The notes: generated by a model not told the origin, from the sequence alone. Shown: positions 10,201-16,988, counted from the first letter of the stretch. The stretch: 22,064 nucleotides of DNA from Chitinophagaceae bacterium (GCA_025924755.1 JAICHT010000017.1:1-22064), one strand, 5' to 3'. Made by a program: numbers and translations.

Positions 10201-10342
10201 GGATATTGTATCGCGTAAAGAAATGGAAAACTCCATGATGCCTACCGGCCTGCAGCAAACAATGTCGCAGCAGGAACTGGTAAGCCTCGTAGAATACCTG
10301 TATGCACAAAAAGGAACGGCAAAACCAATCGCCAGCCGATAA
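7259..10342 (+). CDS. Lipoprotein with propeller-like N-terminus, HEAT-like repeats and PVC-type c-heme domain
   Basis: The 1027-residue protein begins with a lipoprotein signal whose lipobox IVSC puts the lipidated Cys at residue 20. Residues about 55-440 match the membrane-bound dehydrogenase-like N-terminus first named in Pirellula/Verrucomicrobium proteins (ATLFASEPMIGNPTNIDVD, a propeller-like repeat pattern), with acidic loops at D114 (DTNGDGKAD) and D159 (DTDGDDKPD) that look calcium-binding. Residues about 450-880 are helical HEAT-like repeats. The C-terminus is a PVC-type heme domain: C897-V-T-C900-H901, then NEGANFGPALSQIGGKL and late MMPTGLQQ, where a Met could be the second heme ligand. 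The protein should face the periplasm. It heads a four-gene cluster with the next start 40 bases on. A role as electron acceptor or sugar dehydrogenase is inferred from the heme and neighbours. No cofactor for the propeller is visible. Confidence 0.88.
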   Translation: MRNISLTIASLLAVFTIVSCNSKSPSTKAEHDSTYAKLSDEDKRLPVNAVAALNVTDGLQATLFASEPMIGNPTNIDVDSKGRVWMCEAYNYRPQLNPDNPQRAAGDRILILEDTNGDGKADTAKVFYQGTDVNAALGIAVLGNKVIVSCSPNVFIFTDTDGDDKPDKKEVLFTHVGGVQHDHAVHSFVFGPDGKLYFTFGNEGKQLMDKDGKVIIDKDGNAVTNEGKPYRQGMVFRVNPDGTGLEVMANNFRNNYEAAVDSYGTIWQSDNDDDGNQSTRINYVMQYGNYGYTDEMTGAGWRARRTNFEPEIPKRHWHQADPGSIPNLLATGAGSPAGITFYEGNLLPAAFQNQMIHCDAGNNIVRAYPVQNEGAGYKADIKPIMESTQDQWFRPVDVCTAPDGSLMVADWYDPGVGGHQMADMNRGRIFRIAPKDNRYTVPKLDLSSPENAVKALQSPNTATRYMAWEKLNQWGDKAEAALQQLWKSDNPRFRARALWLLVNIPGKGVAYIQQALQDKNPDIRITALRAATETQPDITPFVKAVVKDANPQVRREAALALHHSKSPEAPALWTDLAMQYDGNDRWYLEALGIGADKQWDTFLAAWKAKAGDQLNNKAGKDIVWRSRTGAALPLLASYITNDQTTAADRLKYFRAFDFIDDKAKENTLLGLLDNTGPNKKEIILTALNQLDSSSITKSAKVKTVLDQVLPTIKGTQDFVDLVGRYKIKSQNENLLQLALAQPDSSIGAQAATLLLKSGGALLLKNAINDKNPATASAALKVLGRAGTQESMAMMRDVIRNGHIEFAVRKNAVTMMGSGWNESEQLLQMVKEGKLPKDLEPTASVALANSVRKDVRRESLKYISNTNGNGGKPLPPISQLAKMSGDINTGKQVFSRTCVTCHRIGNEGANFGPALSQIGGKLPKEALYTAILHPDAGISFGYEGYVFKMKDGSQVAGIISSETASNIEITIPGGIKKQYSKSDIVSRKEMENSMMPTGLQQTMSQQELVSLVEYLYAQKGTAKPIASR

Positions 10343-10382
10343 TCAACCACTATTTATTCACAACCATATTAAATGTATCAAA

Positions 10383-11288
10383 ATGCCAGATCAATTTTCC
10401 CGACGCAATGCGTTAAAAAACCTCGCTGCCGGTGCTGCTTTCCTATCTGCTGATATGCTGGTGCCCCGCCGGGTGCAAGCCGCCGCAACGGAGCATTTCA
10501 AAGAAGATTTTAAGCGGCTGAAACTTAAAGGAAACGTGAACCACTCGGTATGCAAATGGTGTTATCCCAATATTCCGTTAGAAGATTTATGTAAAGCCGC
10601 TAAAAGTATTGGCTTGTCTTCTATTGAACTGCAGGGGCCGGAAGAATGGCCCACCATACTTAAATACGGGCTTACCTGTGCCATGCCTTGGGGTGCGGGC
10701 AAAGGCATTCCGGATGGATGGAACGACCCGAAATTGCATGATGAATTACTGGCATCTTTTGAAGATGTGATCCCCAAAGCAGCCAATGCCGGTCTGGATA
10801 AAATTATAACGTTCTCGGGTAACCGAAGAGGTCTTAGCGACGAGCAGGGTTTGGAAAATTGTGCGATGGGCTTAAAGCGGTTGATGAAGACGGCAGAAAA
10901 ATATAAGGTTACCGTATCAATGGAGTTGTTGAATAGTAAAGTAAACCATAAAGATTATCAATGCGATCATACCAAATGGGGGGTGGAACTGGTGAAGATG
11001 GTGGGCTCCGACCGCTTTAAATTATTGTATGATATCTATCATATGCAAATAATGGAAGGCGATGTAATTGCTACCATCAAGGAATATCACCCTTACATTT
11101 CACACTATCATACCGGTGGCGTTCCGGGCCGCAATGAAATTGACGATACGCAGGAGTTGTATTACCCGGCTATTATGAAAGCCATACTGGATACGGGATA
11201 TAAAGGTTTTGTAGCGCAGGAATTTATTCCAAAACAACCTGATGCTTTGGCGTCGTTAAAGAAGAGCATCATCATATGCGATGTATAG
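10383..11288 (+). CDS. Tat-exported hydroxypyruvate isomerase-like TIM-barrel protein
   Basis: I choose ATG 10383, giving 301 residues, because it starts a clean twin-arginine signal (S6-R7-R8-N-A-L-K then a hydrophobic run ending near VQA). An upstream in-frame ATG at 10302 would add 27 polar residues and overlap the lipoprotein gene. The rest is a xylose-isomerase-like TIM barrel (PF01261 type). Likely metal or catalytic residues are E181 (SMELLNS), D217 and H220 (YDIYHMQI), H243 (SHYHTGG) and E280 (AQEF), the E-D-H-E pattern of the hydroxypyruvate isomerase/epimerase group. Classical members isomerise keto/aldehyde groups of small sugar acids in the cytoplasm; this one is probably periplasmic. 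Next to an oxidoreductase and a DUF1080 protein it probably acts on keto sugars, by isomerisation or elimination/hydration (inference). Confidence 0.87.
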   Translation: MPDQFSRRNALKNLAAGAAFLSADMLVPRRVQAAATEHFKEDFKRLKLKGNVNHSVCKWCYPNIPLEDLCKAAKSIGLSSIELQGPEEWPTILKYGLTCAMPWGAGKGIPDGWNDPKLHDELLASFEDVIPKAANAGLDKIITFSGNRRGLSDEQGLENCAMGLKRLMKTAEKYKVTVSMELLNSKVNHKDYQCDHTKWGVELVKMVGSDRFKLLYDIYHMQIMEGDVIATIKEYHPYISHYHTGGVPGRNEIDDTQELYYPAIMKAILDTGYKGFVAQEFIPKQPDALASLKKSIIICDV

Positions 11289-11336
11289 TGTGCTCACTAG
11301 TTTCTTTAATCTTTTCCTTTACCTAAATAAAATTGA

Positions 11337-12668
11337 ATGACATCTCGAAGAAAATTTCTGCAAAATTCTGCCGTCGTTGGTGGTGGCGGTTTGTTAGTAT
11401 CAGCTTTAAACAATAAAGCCTTCGCTATATTAAAAAATCGCATAGCGCCCAGCGATCAACTCAACATTGGCGCTATTGGCATCAACGGAATGGGTTGGGC
11501 CGATGTAACAGCTGCATTAAAAGTGCCTGGCGTTAACCTGGTGGCTTTATGTGATATTGACAAAAATGTGCTGAATAAGCGATTGGCCGATTTAAGTAAG
11601 ATGAATGTGGATGCCTCAAAAATAAAAACATATGGCGATTATCGGCAACTGCTGGACAGGAAAGATATTGATGCGGTAATTATTGGCACTCCCGACCACT
11701 GGCATGCGCTAATAATGATGCATGCCTGCGAAGCCGGGAAGGACGTATATGTAGAAAAGCCGGTAGGTAATTCTATTGACGAATGCCGTGCAATGGTAGC
11801 GGCGCAGCAACGCTATAATAAAGTAGTGCAGGCAGGGCAGTGGCAACGCAGCCAGCAGCACTTTAAAGACGCAGTAGATTTTGTGCAGAGTGGCCAGTTG
11901 GGTAATATCCGCACGGTAAAGGTTTGGTGCTACCAGGGATGGATGAAACCCGGGCCGGTAGTGCCCGATACAGCGCCGCCTGCAGGCGTAGACTATGCCA
12001 TGTGGTTAGGGCCAGCTCAAAAGCGGCCATTCAATTCCAGCCGGTTCCATTTCAATTTTCGCTGGTTTTGGGACTATGCCGGTGGCTTAATGACCGACTG
12101 GGGCGTGCATCTTTTAGACTATGGTTTGCTGGGAATGAAATCACCCATACCCAAATCAGTATCGGCTTTAGGCGGCCGTTTTGCTTATCCTGATTTATAT
12201 GAAGAAACACCCGATACACTGACAACGCTTTACGAGTTTGACGGGTTTAATATGGTGTGGGATTCAGCTATGGGTATTGATAATGGTTCGTATAACCGCG
12301 ATCATGGCATAGCATATATTGGCAATAACGGAACGCTTATTTTAAATCGCGGCGGATGGGAGGTGATCGAAGAAAAGCAAAGCAAAAGCAAGGTGAGCAA
12401 ACCTTTTGTAGCCTCGTCCGATAATGGATTGGATAAGCACTGGGAAAATTTTGTAAGCGTGGTGAAGTCGCGTAAAATGGAAGATCTGCATTGCCCGATA
12501 CAGGCCGGCGCTCATGTAGCCACGGTAGCACAGATGGGCAATATTGCTTTTCGCAGTGGCAAAAAATTGGAGTGGAATGAAGCGAATCATGCATTTACCG
12601 ATAAGGATATCAACAAGGCATATATGATGAAGGAATATCACAACGGGTACAAATTACCGAAGGTGTAA
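11337..12668 (+). CDS. Tat-exported Gfo/Idh/MocA family oxidoreductase
   Basis: The 443-residue protein starts with a textbook Tat signal (T-S-R4-R5-K-F-L, hydrophobic core, cleavage near residue 30 after AFA). A Rossmann fold follows, with NIGAIGINGMGWADV (glycine-rich loop about G45-G53) binding NAD(P). The family lysine motif E140-K141-P142 is present, as is the DxxxH pair D254/H258 (TDWGVHLLDYG) in the C-terminal domain. Family members oxidise or reduce a sugar hydroxyl; exported ones such as Zymomonas glucose-fructose oxidoreductase carry a tightly bound cofactor folded in before Tat export. The gene lies 48 bases after the TIM-barrel gene and 49 before the DUF1080 gene. A role in oxidising a sugar hydroxyl (C3 is typical for this gene set) is inferred. 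Substrate and cofactor are unknown. Confidence 0.92.
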   Translation: MTSRRKFLQNSAVVGGGGLLVSALNNKAFAILKNRIAPSDQLNIGAIGINGMGWADVTAALKVPGVNLVALCDIDKNVLNKRLADLSKMNVDASKIKTYGDYRQLLDRKDIDAVIIGTPDHWHALIMMHACEAGKDVYVEKPVGNSIDECRAMVAAQQRYNKVVQAGQWQRSQQHFKDAVDFVQSGQLGNIRTVKVWCYQGWMKPGPVVPDTAPPAGVDYAMWLGPAQKRPFNSSRFHFNFRWFWDYAGGLMTDWGVHLLDYGLLGMKSPIPKSVSALGGRFAYPDLYEETPDTLTTLYEFDGFNMVWDSAMGIDNGSYNRDHGIAYIGNNGTLILNRGGWEVIEEKQSKSKVSKPFVASSDNGLDKHWENFVSVVKSRKMEDLHCPIQAGAHVATVAQMGNIAFRSGKKLEWNEANHAFTDKDINKAYMMKEYHNGYKLPKV

Positions 12669-12717
12669 GTACTAAAAATGATTAGAGAAACGCATCATTT
12701 TAAAACTTTAAATTTTT

Positions 12718-13491
12718 ATGAATAGAAAAAGATGGATGATCGGAGTCATATTATCAGCAATGGTAATTACAGCTACTGCACAGGAAAAAGCAAAGCCGGA
12801 AGATACGGAGTACTGGACGCCGGTGCCGAAGGTAGTAACTCCTGGTAAAGTGTTAGGAGATGCCCCTTCGGATGCTATTATTTTGTTTGACGGCAAAAAC
12901 CTGGATCAGTGGGTAGCTACTAAAGATTCCGCATCAAATGCTAAATGGAAAGTAGCCGATAAGGCGATGACGGTAGAAAAAAGCGTCGGTGATATTCAAA
13001 CTAAAAGATCGTTTACTGATTACCAATTGCATATTGAGTATCGTATTCCTGCAAATATTACCGGCACCAGCCAGGCACGTGGCAATAGCGGTATTTTTTT
13101 AGCTGCTTTTCCATGGGGCGCCGGCGGATATGAACTGCAGGTACTGGATAATTATAACAATCCTACCTATGTAAATGGACAGGCGGGCAGTATTTACAAA
13201 CAATCGCCACCGTTAGTAAATGCCTGCCGCAAGCCGGGCGAATGGCAGTCGTATGATGTGGTATGGACAGCGCCCCGCTTTAACGAAGATGGTTCTTTAA
13301 AATCACCAGCCCGGGTAACGGTTTTGCAAAATGGCGTATTGGTTCAAAACAATTTTGAATTGAAAGGAGATACACCATACATTGGTCAGCCTTCGTACAA
13401 AAAGCATGGCGCTGCGCCTATTAAATTACAGGCACATGGCGATAAAAGCGAACCGATCAGCTACCGGAATATCTGGTTGAGAGAGTTGTAG
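12718..13491 (+). CDS. Secreted DUF1080 / 3-keto-disaccharide hydrolase-family protein
   Basis: The 257-residue protein has a Sec signal peptide (basic MNRKRW, hydrophobic core, cleavage probably after ATA before QEK). The mature part is one concanavalin-like beta-sandwich of the PF06439 family. Conserved blocks include AIILFDGKNLDQWV, RGNSGIFL, GYELQVLDNYNNPTYVNGQAGSIY, PPLVNACRKPGEWQSYDVVW, and the end PIKLQAHGDKSEPISYRNIWLREL. The family is named for hydrolysing glycosides whose sugar carries a 3-keto group. Directly after an exported Gfo/Idh/MocA oxidoreductase, it would act on that enzyme's product (inference). It is the last gene of the cluster, followed by a hairpin at 13564-13594. The family call is firm; substrate is open. 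Confidence 0.9.
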   Translation: MNRKRWMIGVILSAMVITATAQEKAKPEDTEYWTPVPKVVTPGKVLGDAPSDAIILFDGKNLDQWVATKDSASNAKWKVADKAMTVEKSVGDIQTKRSFTDYQLHIEYRIPANITGTSQARGNSGIFLAAFPWGAGGYELQVLDNYNNPTYVNGQAGSIYKQSPPLVNACRKPGEWQSYDVVWTAPRFNEDGSLKSPARVTVLQNGVLVQNNFELKGDTPYIGQPSYKKHGAAPIKLQAHGDKSEPISYRNIWLREL

Positions 13492-13563
13492 TATTTCTGT
13501 AAATAGATTTTGATGCAATAGCAGATATGATATTATATTAACGGGTTTTCTAAGTATGTAAAT

Positions 13564-13594
13564 AAAATAGCAGCCACAACATGGCTGCTGTTTT
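13564..13594. terminator. Bidirectional terminator between the keto-sugar cluster and the MFS gene
   Basis: The core stem AGCAGCCA (13569-13576) pairs with TGGCTGCT (13582-13589) around loop CAACA. An A-run on the left (13564-13567) and GTTTTT on the right (13590-13595) extend the stem and give a U-tract on either strand. It lies 72 bases after the DUF1080 stop and 37 bases beyond the MFS stop, so it can serve both convergent units. Confidence 0.8.
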
Positions 13595-13631
13595 TATAAT
13601 ATTATTAAACGGGAAAAAGCGGTGTGTAGTT

Positions 13632-14927
13632 TTAGTTCTGCATAGAAACCACCAGCCGTTTTGACTTTCTTTTTTGCATGTATATATTCAATCCAATGAA
13701 TGCTACAATCAGCAGAACCGGTATCAATAACGTAGCATTTAAAACTTCGGGTCCTGCTTTTGTACGGGCATCCACATAGGCATTTGCCATTTCGGTGCCT
13801 GCCGGAGCCGAACGATATGCATCCAAAGTGCTACCCTGAGGCAGTTTTCCTAATATCAGCCGGTCATAAAATCCACCCATAAAAAACATATATACGGAAA
13901 CGGCAAACATACCGGCACCCCCCATTAAGTTTAAACCCACCGCGCCGGTTTTAGGCATCGTTTCGGAAACAAAACCCAGCATGCAGGGCCAGAAGAATGC
14001 TACACCCAGACCAAAAATAATGGCGCCTGCAAATACACCGGCACCATGTAAATGAATGAGTAAATAAATACCTAAAGCTGATAATATAGCCGATGCTAGC
14101 AGTACGCCCTGCGTAGATAAGCGATGCACAATAGGCCCGGCAAAAGCCCTGCCCAGCATTTGCACTCCAGCTACAAAAGTTAATATCAATAAGGCATTAT
14201 TGGTAACGGTTTTAAACAATACGTCGGTCCACTGGTTGGTAAATAATTCGGTGATGGCAGTACCAAACATACAGATGATCATAAAAATAAAAAGCGGGTT
14301 CAGCATAGATCGGTACATCTCCGAAGTAGAAACTCCCGAAGCTACTCTTTCTGTAACCGGCAAATCCAGTTTGTAAAATAAATAGCCATATATAAAAGTA
14401 GGAATGAGCATAATACCCACTTCTACCTGCCACATATTAATAGTTCCCGATAAATTTATTTTATCCAGTATAAACACAATCAGCGTTCCTATTACAATAC
14501 CACCCGGAAACCACAAATGAAAGTGATTAAGCTTGGTCGTTTTATTATCGGGATACAAAGAAGTAACCAGCGGATTACAGGCTGCTTCCACCGATCCGTT
14601 AGCCAAACCAATAAATAAGGTAGAGAGGAATAAAGTCCAATAGCCCGTTGCAAAAATGGTAAGCACGATCCCTAATAAGTGAAGGAAAAAAGCAAAGGTC
14701 AAAAAGCGCTTCATACCAATAACATCTACTAACACCCCGCCGATAACAATAGCAAGCGGAAACCCCCAGAAAGCAGTACCGGCTATGGTAGCAAGCTCTG
14801 AAGTATTTAGATGAAACTGTACGCCAAGGCGGTCTAATATACCGGCCCTGATGCCGAAAGAAAGAGAGGTAACCAAAAGAGCAAGGCAACTTGCTACAAA
14901 CAGTTGGTCGCGTTTGATAGATTTCAT
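13632..14927 (-). CDS. MFS transporter, probably sugar or related solute
   Basis: I choose the ATG at 14927, giving 431 residues; the frame also opens at TTG 14933, only two codons earlier. About 12 hydrophobic helices with a central hydrophilic loop (around DLPVTERVASGVSTSEMYRS) fit the major facilitator superfamily. The helix 2-3 loop GGVLVDVIGMKRFL is the usual motif A region, and acidic or aromatic residues in helix 4-5 (GSVEAACNPLVTSLYP, NHFHLWFPGG) resemble the Bacteroidota sugar-type MFS proteins. The C-terminus is a basic tail (QKRKSKRLVVSMQN). It is convergent with the keto-sugar cluster and shares its terminator, so it may import the product of that cluster (inference from position only). 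No substrate can be assigned. Confidence 0.88.
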   Translation of the reverse strand: MKSIKRDQLFVASCLALLVTSLSFGIRAGILDRLGVQFHLNTSELATIAGTAFWGFPLAIVIGGVLVDVIGMKRFLTFAFFLHLLGIVLTIFATGYWTLFLSTLFIGLANGSVEAACNPLVTSLYPDNKTTKLNHFHLWFPGGIVIGTLIVFILDKINLSGTINMWQVEVGIMLIPTFIYGYLFYKLDLPVTERVASGVSTSEMYRSMLNPLFIFMIICMFGTAITELFTNQWTDVLFKTVTNNALLILTFVAGVQMLGRAFAGPIVHRLSTQGVLLASAILSALGIYLLIHLHGAGVFAGAIIFGLGVAFFWPCMLGFVSETMPKTGAVGLNLMGGAGMFAVSVYMFFMGGFYDRLILGKLPQGSTLDAYRSAPAGTEMANAYVDARTKAGPEVLNATLLIPVLLIVAFIGLNIYMQKRKSKRLVVSMQN

Positions 14928-14959
14928 ATACAAGCAATTGATTTAAATGCAGAAAATTA

Positions 14960-14990
14960 GCTATAATTTTTTGCTTAAAGAAATTATAGC
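14960..14990 (-). promoter_or_regulatory. Inverted repeat upstream of the MFS gene, possible operator
   Basis: Perfect 10-base arms GCTATAATTT (14960-14969) and AAATTATAGC (14981-14990) are separated by 11 bases. They lie 33 bases upstream of the MFS start in the divergent gap with the flavoprotein gene. The spacing of about two helical turns between arm centres suits a dimeric regulator. The arms are AT-rich, so chance or a leader hairpin is possible. Confidence 0.35.
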
Positions 14991-15064
14991 ACCAACAAAT
15001 ATGCTGACGAAAATTAATTGAAACCTGATAGCTGCTTATAGAGAGAAAAGTATACCTGAGTAAG

Positions 15065-15072
15065 TACCTTTG
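15065..15072 (+). promoter_or_regulatory. Possible -7 promoter box for the FMN reductase gene
   Basis: TACCTTTG is a full match to the Bacteroidota -7 consensus TAnnTTTG, 66 bases before the ATG at 15138. I see no clear -33 TTTG at the usual distance. A spaced pair of GTTCTG words (15116-15121 and 15125-15130) lies just before the start codon. Confidence 0.4.
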
Positions 15073-15137
15073 GTGCGCAATAGTAAAGACGATCACAAAC
15101 TATTCCTGAAATTTTGTTCTGAAAGTTCTGCCATAAT

Positions 15138-15665
15138 ATGACAAACGCTCCTAAGAAAAAAGTATTGGCAATTTCTGGTAGTACCAGGGTGCAGTCTTCC
15201 AATCTGCATCTGATACATGCTATTGCTGATTTAGCTAAGGAAGAGCTGGACATAGAAGTATATAGCGAGCTTGATGCGTTGCCCCACTTCAACCCTGATA
15301 TTGATACGGAAAATGTGCCGCCGCCGGTAGAAAGAATGCGGGCTAAAATAACAGGTGCGGATGGTGTGTTGATCTGTACGCCTGAGTATGTTTTCAGCCT
15401 TCCGGGAAGTTTAAAAAACTTAATTGAATGGACGGTGTCCACTACAGTATTGTTAGATAAGCCGGTAGCTTTAATTACCGCATCAGGACTGGGAGAAAAA
15501 GCGCATGAATCGCTACAGTTGATTATGCAAACGGTAGGAGCCAGGTGGGACAAAGGATCGCAAATACTCATTCAGGGATCCAGGAGTAAGGTAAACCGCG
15601 AAAGCGTAATTACCGATGAGCTAACACTTGAAATAGTGAAAGAGTTGATTGCCTGTTTTATATAG
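15138..15665 (+). CDS. NADPH-dependent FMN reductase-like flavoprotein
   Basis: The 175-residue protein has a flavodoxin-like fold of the PF03358 family. The FMN phosphate-binding loop is ISGSTRVQSSN (G14-S15-T16-R17 to N22). The second signature, TPEYVFSLPGSLKNLIEW (P82 to about W98), packs against the flavin and contains the conserved P-E-Y and LPG. Family members pass electrons from NAD(P)H to FMN, quinones, azo compounds or chromate and act as cytoplasmic dimers. No signal peptide is present. The gene stands alone: divergent from the MFS gene and convergent with the secreted unknown protein. The physiological acceptor cannot be stated. Confidence 0.9.
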   Translation: MTNAPKKKVLAISGSTRVQSSNLHLIHAIADLAKEELDIEVYSELDALPHFNPDIDTENVPPPVERMRAKITGADGVLICTPEYVFSLPGSLKNLIEWTVSTTVLLDKPVALITASGLGEKAHESLQLIMQTVGARWDKGSQILIQGSRSKVNRESVITDELTLEIVKELIACFI

Positions 15666-15695
15666 GATTTAAGAAGGTAATTCATTCCACTAATA

Positions 15696-15714
15696 AATAG
15701 TAAGACGTACTATT
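15696..15714. terminator. Weak inverted repeat between convergent genes
   Basis: AATAGTA (15696-15702) and TACTATT (15708-15714) form a 7-base AT-rich stem with a 5-base loop, between the flavoprotein stop and the stop of the minus-strand gene. It is the only stem-like element in this 66-base gap. There is no clear U-tract, so termination is uncertain. Confidence 0.25.
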
Positions 15715-15731
15715 GCTATTCTATATCCGGT

Positions 15732-16730
15732 TTATAAATTTTGCTTTCGAAGCCGTATAGCAGCGCTGCTGTTTTCAGTACTGGCCAGCAAAGCTTCGTA
15801 ACGCTTATCACCCACCAATGCTACCATATAGGAGGTGTTAGGCGGAATAGCGCCCAGGTTTTCTGCCACCATTGTTAGTACGCTGGTATCTTTTAACTCT
15901 TTTACAGGCAACTTTATCGTATATGCTTTTTCTGTTAAGCGGATGTGTTCAAATATTAATTTATCATTTAAAAACAGGGAAATAGAATCGCCGTCTACTT
16001 CCGCATTATCATAAAAACGCAGCTCAATAGAATCGCCGGTGAGAGGTATATCAGTGGTAAAAACTTTTTTGCGGCTGGTGTATTTTTCTTCAATAGTCAT
16101 GGGCCGTGCGGGTATAGCTGGGGCCGCTATTGGAGGTGGGGGCGGAGTCATCACTATGGCTGGTTCGGCTGCCGTTTCTTTTTTAGGAGGCATTGGCGGT
16201 GGTACTGCTTTTGGAGCAGTGGCTATAAGGGCTACGCTGTCAATAATATCCGGGTCGTTTGTGCCGTAAATATAATTGTCAATTACATAGTTCCATTCAT
16301 CCGGAAAAGCGGTGATACCTGTTTTAGTAAGATTCACAGGGCCTTTTGCTACTTGTGGATTTTCTTTACCGCCGGCCATACCATGCAGGTACATTTTTCC
16401 CGCACCGGGACAATTAAAATCAGCTTCGGATAACAGGGGCGCCGCACTAGAAGTAAATAATCGTTTACCTTCTTTATCTTCCAGCAATTGGTCATCCCAC
16501 CAAACCACGCTATTGTCCTGCGCATCAAAATATCCTTTAATGCTGTAGCGCTTGTACGCATTTGCCGATTGGTAGTAATACGAAGTGCCTGTTAAGCTAT
16601 CCCCTTTTTGAATAATTTTTATTTCTGCATTTCTGCCATCAATACTACCTTTCCATACACCCGTAACCTGTTGGCTGTACGTAGTAAAAAAGCAGGCGAC
16701 GGCAAGAAAAACGCCTGCCATACGGATCAT
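15732..16730 (-). CDS. Secreted two-domain protein of unknown function with proline-rich linker
   Basis: I choose ATG 16730 (332 residues) because it starts a compact signal peptide (MIRM, hydrophobic AGVFLAVACFF, cleavage near TYSQ). The frame is open upstream to a TTG at 16823 and has an ATG at 16766, both giving unusually long n-regions. After the signal, residues about 22-170 form a beta-rich domain (VTGVWKGSIDGRNAEIKI, then GTSYYYQ and NSVVWWDDQ), reminiscent of lipocalin-like or sugar-binding sandwiches. Residues about 175-210 are a proline- and alanine-rich linker with runs such as PPPMPP and PPPPP. Residues about 212-332 are a second beta domain with YDNAEVDGDSISLFLNDKLI, an acidic loop pattern I have seen in secreted Bacteroidota proteins but cannot name. 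No catalytic motif is visible. It is probably periplasmic or surface-exposed. Confidence 0.75.
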   Translation of the reverse strand: MIRMAGVFLAVACFFTTYSQQVTGVWKGSIDGRNAEIKIIQKGDSLTGTSYYYQSANAYKRYSIKGYFDAQDNSVVWWDDQLLEDKEGKRLFTSSAAPLLSEADFNCPGAGKMYLHGMAGGKENPQVAKGPVNLTKTGITAFPDEWNYVIDNYIYGTNDPDIIDSVALIATAPKAVPPPMPPKKETAAEPAIVMTPPPPPIAAPAIPARPMTIEEKYTSRKKVFTTDIPLTGDSIELRFYDNAEVDGDSISLFLNDKLIFEHIRLTEKAYTIKLPVKELKDTSVLTMVAENLGAIPPNTSYMVALVGDKRYEALLASTENSSAAIRLRKQNL

Positions 16731-16818
16731 AAAACGGTTTTTTAGCGTGAAGGGTAAAGACAGCATCTGTATAAAACGACGGGATGCCTGAAATATTTTA
16801 CAACGGGTGTAGATAAGG

Positions 16819-16844
16819 GACAAGAACGTTCTGACAAGTTCTGA
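16819..16844. repeat. Short spaced repeats and palindrome in the divergent gap
   Basis: GACAAG occurs at 16819-16824 and 16833-16838, and GTTCTGA at 16828-16834 and 16838-16844 (10 bases apart). AGAACGTTCT (16823-16832) is a perfect palindrome. They lie about 90 bases upstream of the secreted protein's chosen start, in the 258-base gap before the ABC operon. They could be an operator; the remainder of the gap is AT-rich and holds only the -7 box near 16957. Confidence 0.25.
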
Positions 16845-16956
16845 ATACTTTAATTAAGCTGGTATGGAGTAAAAAAAACAAAATTTTAATTGTATCATAT
16901 TAAAAACAAAACCGCAGCTATATAAACTATATGGTTCTATCATTAGCAATCACAAA

Positions 16957-16964
16957 TATCTTTG
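16957..16964 (+). promoter_or_regulatory. Possible -7 promoter box for the ABC exporter operon
   Basis: TATCTTTG matches TAnnTTTG exactly, 25 bases before the chosen ATG at 16989. Transcription would begin near 16970, which argues against the alternative TTG start at 16962 that overlaps this box. A partial -33 (TTC near 16935) is at acceptable distance. Confidence 0.45.
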
Positions 16965-16988
16965 TACTACCGCCGCTATTATAAATGC

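Noticed and set aside
10302..10382. Upstream ATG extension of the TIM-barrel protein
   Set aside because: The extra 27 residues are polar, overlap the lipoprotein gene and would bury the Tat signal that begins at 10383.
15014..15571. A 185-codon minus-strand open frame opposite the flavoprotein
   Set aside because: The plus strand encodes a clear FMN reductase with its motifs; the antisense frame shows no family features.
16039..16269. Plus-strand glycine-rich open frame of 76 codons
   Set aside because: It is the reverse of the proline-rich linker of the secreted minus-strand protein.
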